Assembly (NCBI RefSeq): GCF_030238365.1
Contig: NZ_JASSOT010000079.1
Location: 112,233-176,232, forward strand
Length of the DNA: 64,000 bases
Direction: 5' to 3'
From: Lelliottia wanjuensis
Lineage (GTDB): Bacteria > Pseudomonadota > Gammaproteobacteria > Enterobacterales > Enterobacteriaceae
Shown here: one piece after another, positions 16,897 through 25,809 of the stretch
How positions within the stretch are numbered: the stretch's first letter is position 1
How the letters are laid out: each line of letters begins with the position of its first letter
Notes under the pieces: model-generated
Databases searched by the model: none
What the model saw: the letters and a program-made list of their open reading frames with translations, nothing else
What the model was told of the DNA's origin: nothing
Position numbers and translations under genes: made by a program

Positions 16897-18162
16897 TTAG
16901 CGTGATGGGTGTTGTTCTGCGACGTTAATCGCCTGCGCGCCGCGCCATTTGCTCTGGCAGGCGGATAAGGTAAAGGCAGAAATAAGCGTAAAGGTCAGCG
17001 CCGTGGCACCCATGATGATATAGGTCTGCTCGAAACCGATGCGGTCATACATATATCCGGCCGGTGAAGAGACCACCACGTTGCCGACATACAGCATCGC
17101 CTGATAGCCTAATAAATACATGGTGGCGTTCACGCGTTTATCGAAATGCTCGGCGATATATTTAAAGACCGATACCAGCAGGAGACAGATTTCCAGACCG
17201 TATAGTGGTTTGAGAATCGAAATTAACAGGTGCGAATCGCACATCCCGGAAATAATCAGGCGCGCACTGACCACTAATCCGACGATTAATAACCCGCGTT
17301 TGGCACCAATAAAGTTCACGAACAGCGGGATCACCATATACATCAGGAATTCCATCCCAGACTGCACGGTGCCCAGATAACCAAACACCGCGTTGCCCTG
17401 ATGCACATCGTCGAAGAAGGTGACGAAGTAGCGCGAGAACTGCTGCTCGGCGATAAACATCATCCACGCCACACCCGCGACATACAGGCAGAAGGCCCAA
17501 AATTTGCCGTTACGCAGCAGCGCGTAGACGTCCGACGGCGCGATCTTCTCTTTGGTGAGCACCTCGCCCGCATGGACGGAGTTAGTGTTCACTTTCAGGT
17601 TCAGCAGGACAATTAGCATGATGACCGACGCCACGCTGCCCATGATGAAGTTGTAGGCCGGAGAGAGGTTAAACAGCAGCCCGGAGAACGACGACGCCAC
17701 CGCCCAGCCGAGCGATCCCCACATACGGATCTGGCCGAACTCCATGCCGTTCAGGCGGCTAAAGCGGTCGGAATAGGATTCGCACGCCGCCACGCCCGCA
17801 TACCAGGCGAAGCTTAAATAGAGCGCGCCGATAATAATCCCCAGCATCGTGTTGGACATGAGTAACGGCTGATAGACATAAATAAAGAACGGAGCCATCA
17901 GGGCGGACATCGCCACCACAAAATAGAGCAGATATTTGCTCATGCCGATTTTATCGAGAATATAGCCATAAATCGGTTTCAGAATAACGGAGAACACGCC
18001 GTTCACCGCAAATACGGTGCCAATCACCGAACCGCTCAGATTCGCTTTTTGGCCGAGCCAGATCGCCAGCAGGCCAATACTGGCCGACCAGGTAAAGAAA
18101 TAGAGAAAAATAAAGGTACTGATTTTGTAATATTCGGTTTTATTCGTTGAGCTGATTTTCAT
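16897..18162 (-). CDS. MFS oligosaccharide:H+ symporter
   Basis: A 421-residue major facilitator with about 12 hydrophobic segments, resembling the oligosaccharide:H+ symporter family (LacY, RafB, CscB). The N-terminal part reads FIFLYFFTWSASIGLLAIWL. The cytoplasmic loop motif between helices 2 and 3 is KPIYGYILDKIG. The start ATG at 18162 has GAGGA at 4-5 bases. It lies between the DUF2264 gene (33-base gap) and the glucuronyl hydrolase gene, so it most likely imports the uronide-containing di- or oligosaccharide that the two enzymes process. No symbol is assigned because the sugar is not known. Confidence 0.8.
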   Translation of the reverse strand: MKISSTNKTEYYKISTFIFLYFFTWSASIGLLAIWLGQKANLSGSVIGTVFAVNGVFSVILKPIYGYILDKIGMSKYLLYFVVAMSALMAPFFIYVYQPLLMSNTMLGIIIGALYLSFAWYAGVAACESYSDRFSRLNGMEFGQIRMWGSLGWAVASSFSGLLFNLSPAYNFIMGSVASVIMLIVLLNLKVNTNSVHAGEVLTKEKIAPSDVYALLRNGKFWAFCLYVAGVAWMMFIAEQQFSRYFVTFFDDVHQGNAVFGYLGTVQSGMEFLMYMVIPLFVNFIGAKRGLLIVGLVVSARLIISGMCDSHLLISILKPLYGLEICLLLVSVFKYIAEHFDKRVNATMYLLGYQAMLYVGNVVVSSPAGYMYDRIGFEQTYIIMGATALTFTLISAFTLSACQSKWRGAQAINVAEQHPSR

Positions 18163-18195
18163 AGAATCCTCGCCAACTTGTAGGGTCCAGAGTGT

Positions 18196-20013
18196 TTATA
18201 TAAAGAACGACAACTGACGTTCGCTTCCCGGCTCGTGGATCACGACCTGGTTATTGTTGATTTGTAGCCGCGGCGTGACCGCGTAGTTTTTCTGTTCTCC
18301 ACAGGCTGTGACGGCGCAACAGAGCCAGCTCTCTCCGACCGGGATTTCCGTGGTGAGCACAGGAATCGACGCGCACTGGGCAAACATCACGCTGCTGTTC
18401 GGGGGCGTAACAATGCTGTCGGGCTGGCGCGCCATCGCGGGTGAGAGATCGACAATCACGCTGCTGCCATTTTCCGCATTCAAAACAGACCCGCGCCCCT
18501 GCAGGCGATGTTCTGCTTTGATCACCGCGAAGCCGCCCTCCACCGTTTGCAATTTGCGTGCACTATCAATGCGATGCAGACGCAAATGCCACTCGCCGAA
18601 CGGCACCAGCCAGGTATCGATATGCACGTCGTGCCACGGCGACCAGCGGGAGAAAATGAAGTTTTCATCAATGCGCACCTCTTCGCAGTCGCGACGACCG
18701 CGGAAGTAGTTATCGCCATCACTGAGCAGCAGCATGGAATCGCAGGCGGCGTGTTTGATGCCGTAGCGCCCGCGCTCAATGGTGAAACCAAAGCGGCTGG
18801 AGTAGGCAAATTTGGTGTATTTCGCCTCGGTGTTGACGTAGTTATTCAGCTCCAGCTGCCCGGCGGTGAGCAGGGTGACGTGCTGAGAATCATCGGCGTG
18901 GATCAGGATCTGCTGCGCGTTGGGGATCAGGTGTTTTTCCGCGCGTTTCGGCAACGGCTGTTCCTCTGCCTGCCAGAACGGGTGATCCTCTTTCAGCGCC
19001 AGGATCAGGTAAGTTTTCAGCGCCCAGTACGGCGATCCAGGGGAGTTGTAGTCCTCGCACATCGCCAGATTCGGATAGGCAAAACCGAGGGTCAGAATAC
19101 CGTCGCGATCGAGGATCGGCTGCTGCTGCCACCAGCGCAGATGGCGCAGAATCACGCCCTTCACAATGCCAGGCGTGAACACATCCAGCTCAGAAAACGC
19201 CACCGCGCTCCAGAAAGCGACCATCGCAAAACGGTAGGTCAGGCTGCGCCCGAACGGGATCGAGGCCCCGTCGGCGGCGGACAGGTAAATGAAATCGTCA
19301 GCAAACTGGCGCGCGCGCGCTTTCAGCACCGCCGCCCTCGCCTCGTCACCGCTCAGGGTGGCGTAGATCAGGCCGTAGAAGTGGAACGCCATTGAGATGT
19401 AATAGTCTTTCGGGCGGCCCACGCCGTCGGAATACCAGCCGTCGCCGAGGTAGTAGGCGTCCATCAGCGCAAAGCGGCGATCGATGGCGGACTGGTCAAA
19501 CGGCAGTCCGGCTCGTTTAAAACCGAGCTGGACCATAATGGCAAAATAGTTCCAGTTGCTGTCCGGCATCTGGGCATCGGTTATCTGATTCAGCCACGTA
19601 TGCAGGTTCTGCACCTCGCGCTCGCTGAACAGATCCGTGAGCCGGTTTTGCAGCAGCGCCAGCCCGAGGCCGTAGGCCGCCATCTCCACCAGACGCTGAT
19701 CGTAAGGCGCGGTTTCGCCCCAGTAGCCCGCGCTTTGCGGGTCGGTGCCCCGTTTGATGGCGGTGATGTATTTCTCGCTGTAGCGCGTGCTGTCGCCAGA
19801 CGCCAGCAGCGGGAACAGGCCCCACAGGGCGCGCGACAGCCCCTCCATTTCGGCAATATCCGTCGCGTAGTGCGCGCAGGTACCACCCAGCGAAATACGT
19901 GAACTGCCCGGTGCAAACTGCTTATCCAGCGCGCCTAACAGGGAATTTAGCTCCGCCACCACATCCTGACGGGAAGACAATGGATTTGATGTTTCTTTAT
20001 TTGCCGCCCACAT
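18196..20013 (-). CDS. DUF2264-domain protein, first gene of uronide operon
   Basis: About 605 residues. The N-terminal block NPLSSRQDVVAELNSLLGAL, followed by EGLSRALWGLFPLLASGD, matches my memory of the DUF2264 family. An all-alpha region rich in Trp and Tyr (NWNYFAIMVQLGFKR, DGWYSDGVGRPKDYYISMAFH) resembles alpha/alpha-barrel sugar hydrolases. A beta-rich C-terminal part follows. There is no signal peptide, so it acts in the cytoplasm. I chose the ATG at 20013 because GAGGA precedes it and homology starts just after. Longer starts at 20058 or 20085 are in frame but lie close to or upstream of the likely transcription start. Function is uncertain. Its operon with a symporter and a glucuronyl hydrolase suggests a glycoside hydrolase or lyase for uronic-acid saccharides. 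I have a weak recollection that DUF2264 overlaps a CAZy glucuronidase family, which I could not verify here. Confidence 0.72.
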   Translation of the reverse strand: MWAANKETSNPLSSRQDVVAELNSLLGALDKQFAPGSSRISLGGTCAHYATDIAEMEGLSRALWGLFPLLASGDSTRYSEKYITAIKRGTDPQSAGYWGETAPYDQRLVEMAAYGLGLALLQNRLTDLFSEREVQNLHTWLNQITDAQMPDSNWNYFAIMVQLGFKRAGLPFDQSAIDRRFALMDAYYLGDGWYSDGVGRPKDYYISMAFHFYGLIYATLSGDEARAAVLKARARQFADDFIYLSAADGASIPFGRSLTYRFAMVAFWSAVAFSELDVFTPGIVKGVILRHLRWWQQQPILDRDGILTLGFAYPNLAMCEDYNSPGSPYWALKTYLILALKEDHPFWQAEEQPLPKRAEKHLIPNAQQILIHADDSQHVTLLTAGQLELNNYVNTEAKYTKFAYSSRFGFTIERGRYGIKHAACDSMLLLSDGDNYFRGRRDCEEVRIDENFIFSRWSPWHDVHIDTWLVPFGEWHLRLHRIDSARKLQTVEGGFAVIKAEHRLQGRGSVLNAENGSSVIVDLSPAMARQPDSIVTPPNSSVMFAQCASIPVLTTEIPVGESWLCCAVTACGEQKNYAVTPRLQINNNQVVIHEPGSERQLSFFI

Positions 20014-20070
20014 ACGCTCATCCTCGTAATCATCTGCGGCAAAGAATAGTGAATCCATAACCCTCAGAAA

Positions 20071-20086
20071 TGTTAGCCGTGTCACA
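20071..20086 (-). promoter_or_regulatory. CRP-like site upstream of the DUF2264 operon
   Basis: TGTTA-N6-TCACA differs from the CRP consensus TGTGA-N6-TCACA at one base, and is preceded by AAA. Its centre is 65 bases before the chosen DUF2264 start. A class II position would put the transcription start near 20037, just upstream of that ATG. This fits catabolite control of a sugar operon, but it is inferred from the motif only. Confidence 0.55.
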
Positions 20087-20179
20087 GGGAAGAGAGATGA
20101 ATAAACCCGAAGTTGAGAAAATTTAAAAAGGTGGTTTATAACGAGAAGGAGACGGGGAAAAGTTGAGTTTTATTGCACT

Positions 20180-21019
20180 ATGCGCGACACGCCAAAATCC
20201 GACTATCTGGAGTTGATCACCCTCAACGACACCATCGTGTCGTTCAGCCGCCTGTTCGCCAATACCGTGCGCTATCATCACTGGCATCAGTGTCTGGAAA
20301 TTCTGTACGTCGAAGAGGGATTTGGCGTGGCGATCGTCGATAACCGTCACTACACCATGCGTCCCGGGCGGATGTTTTTCTTCCCGCCGTTTACCCTGCA
20401 TAAAGTGATGGTGGATGAACAGGCTGAGGCGATTTATCGCCGCACCATTATCCATCTCGATCACCGAGCGCTGCTGAAAGTGCTGCGCGATTTTCCGCAG
20501 GCGCAGCAGCGGCTACAAAAACTGTCGCGACGCGGCGGACCCGCGTGGGTGGCCGACGTGGCGCAAAGTCAGATCCATATTAATCATCTGCTCAACTGCT
20601 ATCAGCCGCCGATGAACAGCGAAAGTATCGCCAGCCTGCTGATTGGGCTGTTTGCCATGCTGCCGGACGACAGCGACGGCGCGCCGGGGAGCAGTCACGG
20701 GATCGCCAGCCAGGTGATGTTCTGGCTGGATGAGAACTATCAGGTCAAATTTAGCCTCGACGCGCTGGCGCTTGAGCTGGGTAAATCCCGCAGCTATGTG
20801 TCGCGTAAATTCCACGCGGAGACGGGCGAGAAAATTCACGATTACCTGAATACGCTGCGACTGCGAAAGGCCTGTGAGTGCCTGTTGCACAGTGACGAGA
20901 GCGTGCGGGATATCGGTGCGCGGGTCGGATTTTCGGATGTGACGTATTTTATCAGCGCGTTTAAGAAGGGGATCGGCGAGACGCCGCTGCAGTATCGGAA
21001 GAACCATTCGGGGGGTTGA
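20180..21019 (+). CDS. AraC-family regulator with N-terminal cupin, divergent from uronide operon
   Basis: A 279-residue regulator. The first half is a cupin-type sugar-binding domain (YHHWHQCLEILYVEEGFG, YTMRPGRMFFFPPFTLHKV). The last 100 residues hold two helix-turn-helix motifs (SLDALALELGKSRSYVSRKF and VRDIGARVGFSDVTYFISAF), ending TPLQYRK as in AraC/XylS proteins. It is transcribed away from the DUF2264-symporter-hydrolase operon with 166 bases between the starts, so it is probably that operon's substrate-responsive activator. No known symbol fits. Confidence 0.85.
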   Translation: MRDTPKSDYLELITLNDTIVSFSRLFANTVRYHHWHQCLEILYVEEGFGVAIVDNRHYTMRPGRMFFFPPFTLHKVMVDEQAEAIYRRTIIHLDHRALLKVLRDFPQAQQRLQKLSRRGGPAWVADVAQSQIHINHLLNCYQPPMNSESIASLLIGLFAMLPDDSDGAPGSSHGIASQVMFWLDENYQVKFSLDALALELGKSRSYVSRKFHAETGEKIHDYLNTLRLRKACECLLHSDESVRDIGARVGFSDVTYFISAFKKGIGETPLQYRKNHSGG

Positions 21020-21038
21020 GGTTGGGTGCGGTCTGGTG

Positions 21039-21083
21039 CCCTCACCCCGTCCCTCTCCCACGGGGAGAGGGTTAGGGTGAGGG
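21039..21083. repeat. Palindromic CCCTCACCC/GGGTGAGGG intergenic repeat
   Basis: CCCTCACCC...CCCTCTCCC meets GGGAGAGGG...GGGTGAGGG around a short CACGG-type loop, giving a strong hairpin between the convergent 3' ends of the araC-like and rpiR-like genes. It belongs to the same family as the repeat at 7192-7272 and could terminate both transcripts. Confidence 0.85.
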
Positions 21084-21090
21084 GGAAATG

Positions 21091-21978
21091 TTATGCACTT
21101 TTCTTCCCCGGCTTTAATCCGCGGTGAAACTCGTTGATACGCTTCATGGACTTGATCGTACGCTGCGGCGCGGTGGAAGCCACGGATAACACAATCATCT
21201 CCAGACACAGCATCACCGTGCCGTGCAGCGGGATTTTGCCCTTCTCGTTCCCGCGCGGAACGTGGATCACCACGCTCGCCTCTTTGCTGAACCGCGAATC
21301 GACGGCATTGGTCAGCAGAATGGTCGGTATACCTAAACGCCGAGCTTCGCGCAGAGTGGTCTGCCCTTCCCGGTGCGCGGATTTTTGCGCCATCATCACC
21401 AGCACATCCCCGCGCTGGAGGTCGATAAGCTGCTCGGCGAGGTTAATCCCGGTACGGTTTAGCGCCGTGGCGGGCAGGCCGATGCGGCTGAACAGTCGGG
21501 CGGTGTATTCCGCCAGAATCCCCGAGGCACCGATGCCGAAAATCGCCACCTGCCGCGCCTCGCCCAGCAGCGCCACCGCCTGCGCCAGGGCGTAGCGATT
21601 GGCGGGTTCAGACAGCACTTCGCAGGTGTGCTGATGCCCCTCCAGAACAAAATCGATGCTCGAATTAACGTCGCTGGTCAGCGCCTTCACGGTGGTGGTG
21701 ATCTTCTCGCTGGAACTCAGCGTCGGGCCAAACCAGTGCTCCAGCGTCTGTTTCAGATCGCGCAGTCCGGCAAAGCCCAGCGCCTGAATGGCGCGCACCA
21801 CGGTGGCATCGGAGGTTTTCAGCGTGGCGGCGATCTCCATCGCCGTTTGCTCCATCACCGCTTCACGGTTGTCGTTGATGTAGCTGGCGACCAGCAGCAG
21901 GCGTGGCGTCAGCTGATGCCCACGGGCGCGAAAACGCTCGCCATACACGTCCACTCGCGATTTGTCTTTTCGGATCAT
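21091..21978 (-). CDS. RpiR/MurR-family transcriptional regulator in siderophore operon
   Basis: The 295-residue protein has an N-terminal RpiR-type helix-turn-helix (MEIAATLKTSDATVVRAIQA, GFAGLRDLKQTL) and a C-terminal SIS domain (AIFGIGASGILAEYTARLF, VLVMMAQKSAHREGQTTLR). SIS domains of this family usually bind phosphosugars. The ATG at 21978 has GGAGG in front and overlaps the TGA of the upstream iron-binding-protein gene by four bases, so it is translationally coupled as the last gene of that operon. It may regulate iron uptake or link it to sugar phosphate state, which would be unusual. A start at 22122 is in frame but would read through the upstream gene. Confidence 0.85.
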   Translation of the reverse strand: MIRKDKSRVDVYGERFRARGHQLTPRLLLVASYINDNREAVMEQTAMEIAATLKTSDATVVRAIQALGFAGLRDLKQTLEHWFGPTLSSSEKITTTVKALTSDVNSSIDFVLEGHQHTCEVLSEPANRYALAQAVALLGEARQVAIFGIGASGILAEYTARLFSRIGLPATALNRTGINLAEQLIDLQRGDVLVMMAQKSAHREGQTTLREARRLGIPTILLTNAVDSRFSKEASVVIHVPRGNEKGKIPLHGTVMLCLEMIVLSVASTAPQRTIKSMKRINEFHRGLKPGKKSA

Positions 21979-22922
21979 TTCGCCTCCGGTAGCGGACGAC
22001 CAGCGATCTGTGACTGGATCTGCGCGGCCATTAACCCCAGCGAGGCGAAGGAGTTGGAGATCGCCTCTTCGCGTGAAATCAGCACGTAATGCCCGGTGCG
22101 GCAGGCGTTGAGGAACTGGCACCAGCCGGGCATCACGGCATCCATCGCCGCCAGCTCGTCCTGCGGTTTACCGCCCGTGTCGCCGCGCCAGGTGGCAAAC
22201 ACGAAATCCGCATCCAGTTCCGGCAGGCGTTCGGCGCTGACGTCAATGCGCCCGCCCTCGGGAATGCTCTCGACCAGCGGCGGGAAAGTAAACCCGGCGT
22301 CACGCAGCACGCGGCCCAGGGAGTGATAGCTGTGCATGACGGTGATTTTGCCCTGATTGGCCTGGATCACTGAGACGCTGATTTTCTTCGTCTCGATCGT
22401 CGCTTTTAGCGCGCTGATCTGATCATGATAGCGACGCTCAAGGAGCTTGAGCCGTTCCTGGGTTCCGGTCAGCTGCGCCAGTTTACGGTAGATTTCCGGC
22501 GCACCGCCGTCGAGGTGATCGATGCTCACCGTCGGCGCGATTTTCTCCAGCTGCGCTACCGGCGTATTGCGGGTCGGCTCGGTGATGATCAGATCCGGTT
22601 TGGCGGCGGCGATGGCTTCGATATCAATATCCGCCGTGCCGATAAACTGAATCGACGAATTGTCGAAATCCACGCCCGTCAGCAGCCCGCCGGAGCGAAT
22701 AAAATGGCTGCCATCCGGACGCGTGCGCCCGTGGCTGGCCACCGGCGGCACGCCGAGTTCGATCAGCGGAATAGTGATGTCGAGATCGTGCAGCGACACG
22801 ATGCGTTTCGGGTGCAGGGGCACCGTCACCGTGCGCCCCAAATCATCCGTAAACGTCTGAACCGGTTCGGCTGCGCTCGCGGAAAACCCCGCCAGCAGCA
22901 GCATCAATAACATGACGCGCAT
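21975..22922 (-). CDS. Iron-siderophore ABC transporter, periplasmic binding protein
   Basis: A 315-residue FecB/FepB/FatB-type substrate-binding protein. A signal peptide (MLLMLLLAGFSASA) ends near residue 18 without a lipobox. The mature protein begins PVQTFTDDLGRTVTVPLHPK, the standard opening of this family, followed by VSLHDLDITIPLIELGV and KPDLIITEPTRNTPVAQLEKIAP. It delivers a ferric siderophore to the two permeases encoded upstream. It lies 12 bases after permease 2 and overlaps the RpiR gene. The ligand (hydroxamate, catecholate or citrate) cannot be told from the sequence. Confidence 0.88.
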   Translation of the reverse strand: MRVMLLMLLLAGFSASAAEPVQTFTDDLGRTVTVPLHPKRIVSLHDLDITIPLIELGVPPVASHGRTRPDGSHFIRSGGLLTGVDFDNSSIQFIGTADIDIEAIAAAKPDLIITEPTRNTPVAQLEKIAPTVSIDHLDGGAPEIYRKLAQLTGTQERLKLLERRYHDQISALKATIETKKISVSVIQANQGKITVMHSYHSLGRVLRDAGFTFPPLVESIPEGGRIDVSAERLPELDADFVFATWRGDTGGKPQDELAAMDAVMPGWCQFLNACRTGHYVLISREEAISNSFASLGLMAAQIQSQIAGRPLPEAK

Positions 22923-22934
22923 ACCCTTCCCCTT

Positions 22935-23987
22935 TTAAAACCTGTCCCGGCGCGCCCAGAGCAACACCAGGAAAAATGGCCCGCCAATCAGCGAGATAAC
23001 AATGCCCGCGGGCAGTTGCAGCGGCAGAAACGCCAGTCGGCCGATGTTGTCTGCCAGCAGAACCAGCAGCGCACCCAGCGCCGCACTGCCCACCAGCAGC
23101 GTGGTCTGGCCGCCGCGCAGCAGAAAACGCGCCATGTGCGGGGCGATCAAACCAACAAATCCAATACTCCCCACGCAAGAGACGCAGGCCGCCGTCAGCA
23201 GCACCGGGGCCAGCACGCGCAGCAGCGCCAGACGCGAGATGCGCACGCCGAGCCCGGTGGCAGTGTGGTTGCCGAGCAGGGCAACATCCGCCGCACGGGC
23301 CGTGAACAGCAGCAAAGCAAACGCGGGCAGCGCCCAGCCCGCCGCCACGCTCACCAGCGTCCAGTTTGCAGCATGCAGGCTTCCCGCCAGCCATAGCAGC
23401 GCGGTCTGCACGTCGCGCACGTCTGCGGTGGTCATGAACACGCCCATCCCGGCGGCGAAGGCCCAGGAGACGCCAATCCCAATCAGGATGAAACGCGGAC
23501 GGGAGATATCACGGGCGAGAAGCACCACCAGCAGCGCGGTCAGCAAGCCGCCCGCCATTCCCACCACCGGACGCCAGAGCACTGACAGCGCCGGGAACTG
23601 GAATATCAGCAGCAGCACCGCCACGCTACAGCCCTCTTTCACCCCGATAAGACCGGGATCGGCCAGCCCGTTGCGAGTGATGGACTGCATCGCCGCCCCG
23701 GCCATGCCGAGCATCGCCCCGCAGAGCAGCGCCATCAGCAGGCGCGGCAGACGGATCTCCTGCACGATGTAACGCGCGTCGGCGCTCAGGACCTCGGGAT
23801 AAAACAGGGCGCGCGCCACGTCGGACGTGGGGATCGGCAGCGTGCCGTGGGTCAAGCCCAGCACCAGCAGCGCAGCGATCAGTGCCATGAGTCCTGCCAG
23901 CCAGGCCAAGGCCTTGGGGCGAATCAATGTTGAAAACCGGCCCCAACGCAGCGGGCGCAACTCAGCGCGCAGCACGGCCCGGCTCAT
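22935..23987 (-). CDS. Iron-siderophore ABC transporter permease 2 (FecCD family)
   Basis: A 350-residue FecCD-type permease with about ten hydrophobic segments. Family signatures include IRLPRLLMALLCGAMLGMAG, QSITRNGLADPGLIGVKEG, VGSIGFVGLIAPHMARFLL and the C-terminal PLQLPAGIVISLIGGPFFLV. The ATG at 23987 has GAGGA before it and overlaps the stop of permease 1 by four bases. The reading frame is open much further upstream, but that is a shadow inside permease 1. The first 25 residues before the first membrane helix are Arg-rich (SRAVLRAELRPLRWGRF). Confidence 0.88.
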   Translation of the reverse strand: MSRAVLRAELRPLRWGRFSTLIRPKALAWLAGLMALIAALLVLGLTHGTLPIPTSDVARALFYPEVLSADARYIVQEIRLPRLLMALLCGAMLGMAGAAMQSITRNGLADPGLIGVKEGCSVAVLLLIFQFPALSVLWRPVVGMAGGLLTALLVVLLARDISRPRFILIGIGVSWAFAAGMGVFMTTADVRDVQTALLWLAGSLHAANWTLVSVAAGWALPAFALLLFTARAADVALLGNHTATGLGVRISRLALLRVLAPVLLTAACVSCVGSIGFVGLIAPHMARFLLRGGQTTLLVGSAALGALLVLLADNIGRLAFLPLQLPAGIVISLIGGPFFLVLLWARRDRF

Positions 23988-24967
23988 CGGAACATCCTCG
24001 CGGCCATCAGGATAAACACCGGCGCACCTACCAGGGCCGTCATCACGCCGGTCGCCAGTTCGTGCGGCGTAAACAGAGTGCGGGCCGCGATATCCGCCAG
24101 CAGTAACACCAGCGCGCCGCAGCAGGCCGAGAGCGGGACCATCACACGCAAATCCACCGACACCAGACGGCGGATAATCTGCGGGACGACGAGCCCGATA
24201 AAGCCAATCGGCCCGGCAATCGACACCGCTGCGCCGCACAGCAACGCAATGGCGATCAGGGCAAGTATCCGCATGCGCACGAGCGAGACGCCTAGCCCCT
24301 GCGCCATGCGATCGCCCAGCGCCAGCATGTTCAGGGAAGGCGAAATCCACACGGCAAGCGCCAGTCCCACCGCCGTAACCCAGGCGGCGTTTTGCGTCGT
24401 TGCCCAGCTTAAGCCCGCCAGATCGCCCGCCAGCCAGGTGCGCATCGCCAGCAGGGTTTGTTCATCGAGGATCAGCACCGCCGCAGTAATCGACGACGCA
24501 AACGCCGACAGCGCCACACCGCAGAGGGTCACTTTCATCGGCGTCAGGCCGGTGCGTCCGGCAGACGACAGGGTGAGCACCAGCAGAAACAGGATCGCCG
24601 CCCCCGCCGCCGCAATCAGCGGACGCCCTACCGGGAGCGCCAGCCCGAGGGCGCTGGTGATGACCACGGCCAGCGCGGCGCCAGCGTTTAAGCCGAGAAT
24701 ATGCGGTTCGCCGAGAGAATTGCGGATCACCGCCTGCAGCAGCACGCCCGCCACGCCGAGCGCGGCACCGGTGGTCAGCGCTGCCGCCAGACGCAGCAGG
24801 CGCAGATTGATGATCACGTTGTGGTCGAAGTTGCGCGGATCAAACGCCAGAAACGCCTGCACCACGGCCTGCGGAGCGATAAAGCGCGCGCCGAGGCCGA
24901 GATGGACAATGGCGCCCATCAGCAGCAGCGCCAAAAATACGACGGAAGCCAGACTCGTGCGCATCAT
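23984..24967 (-). CDS. Iron-siderophore ABC transporter permease 1 (FecCD family)
   Basis: A 327-residue FecCD-type permease. Signatures are LRLLRLAAALTTGAALGVAG, QAVIRNSLGEPHILGLNAG, AGPIGFIGLVVPQIIRRLV and the ending HELATGVMTALVGAPVFILM. Two tandem ATGs occur at 24967 and 24964. The first overlaps the stop of the ATPase gene (ATGA), so translation is probably coupled, as the ribosome site is poor. The frame extends upstream inside the ATPase gene, but that part is a shadow. With permease 2 it forms the membrane channel of the importer. Confidence 0.88.
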   Translation of the reverse strand: MMRTSLASVVFLALLLMGAIVHLGLGARFIAPQAVVQAFLAFDPRNFDHNVIINLRLLRLAAALTTGAALGVAGVLLQAVIRNSLGEPHILGLNAGAALAVVITSALGLALPVGRPLIAAAGAAILFLLVLTLSSAGRTGLTPMKVTLCGVALSAFASSITAAVLILDEQTLLAMRTWLAGDLAGLSWATTQNAAWVTAVGLALAVWISPSLNMLALGDRMAQGLGVSLVRMRILALIAIALLCGAAVSIAGPIGFIGLVVPQIIRRLVSVDLRVMVPLSACCGALVLLLADIAARTLFTPHELATGVMTALVGAPVFILMAARMFR

Positions 24968-25776
24968 GCTGTTACGCCGCTGCGGCGAAACGGGATAAAG
25001 AAGGGTTTGCCGGTCATCGGGTTGATGGACATTTGCACGTCGACATCGAACACGGTTTTGATAAGTGTAGGCGTGCAGACGTCGCCCTCGTGCAGCACGC
25101 CCTCCACCTTGCCTTCGCGTAAGAACACCAGCGTATCGCCGTAGTTCACCGCAAAATTGAGATCGTGGAGCACCACCACGACGGTACGCCCGTGATGACG
25201 GGTGAGATCGTGCAGCAGTTCGAGGATCTCCACCTGATAGCGCAGATCGAGGAAGGTCGTGGGTTCGTCCAGCAGAATGGTGGGCGTTTGCTGGGCCAGC
25301 GCCATCGCGATCCAGCAGCGCTGACGCTGACCGCCGGAGAGACTCTCGACGGGCAGATGCGCGAAAGCCTGGGTGCCCGTCAGACGGAGCGCCTCTTCGA
25401 CCGCCAGCTCGTCGGCGTCGGTCCACTGGCGCATAAAGTTCTGCCACGGAAAACGCCCGCGCGACACCAGCTCAAACACCGTCAGCCCTTCTGGCAGCAG
25501 CGGCGATTGCGGCAAAATGCCCAGCTCGCGCGAGACCGCTTTGGTCGGCTGGTCGTGGATCGCTTTGCCGTCCAGCAAGACTGTGCCGCCCATCGGCTGC
25601 AGCAGGCGCGCCATGGTGCTGAGGAGCGTCGATTTCCCGCAGCCGTTCGCCCCGACCAGCACGGTCATTTTTTCAGAGGGAATAGTGAGGGAAATATCAT
25701 CGACGATGATGTTTTTCTGATAGCCAGCAGAGAGGTTTTCAAGAACCAGCCCCTGCTTTGTCGCGTTATGAGCCAC
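24964..25776 (-). CDS. Iron-siderophore ABC transporter ATPase
   Basis: A 270-residue FecE/FepC/FhuC-type ATPase. Walker A is GANGCGKST (42-50), the signature LSGGQ is at about 146-150, Walker B is ILLDEP (167-172), and the switch histidine is H204 in VLHDLNF. It is first in the operon ATPase-permease-permease-binding protein-RpiR, all joined by 4-base overlaps or a 12-base gap. A Fur-like box lies 34 bases upstream, and the TonB-dependent receptor gene diverges from the same control region. Confidence 0.9.
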   Translation of the reverse strand: MAHNATKQGLVLENLSAGYQKNIIVDDISLTIPSEKMTVLVGANGCGKSTLLSTMARLLQPMGGTVLLDGKAIHDQPTKAVSRELGILPQSPLLPEGLTVFELVSRGRFPWQNFMRQWTDADELAVEEALRLTGTQAFAHLPVESLSGGQRQRCWIAMALAQQTPTILLDEPTTFLDLRYQVEILELLHDLTRHHGRTVVVVLHDLNFAVNYGDTLVFLREGKVEGVLHEGDVCTPTLIKTVFDVDVQMSINPMTGKPFFIPFRRSGVTA

Positions 25777-25809
25777 GTGTACGCCAACTTAATCAAATAA
25801 CCAATAAAT

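Noticed and set aside
22935..24350. Extended 471-codon version of FecCD permease 2
   Set aside because: The extra N-terminal 121 residues read through permease 1. The ATG at 23987 with a ribosome site and 4-base overlap is the natural start.
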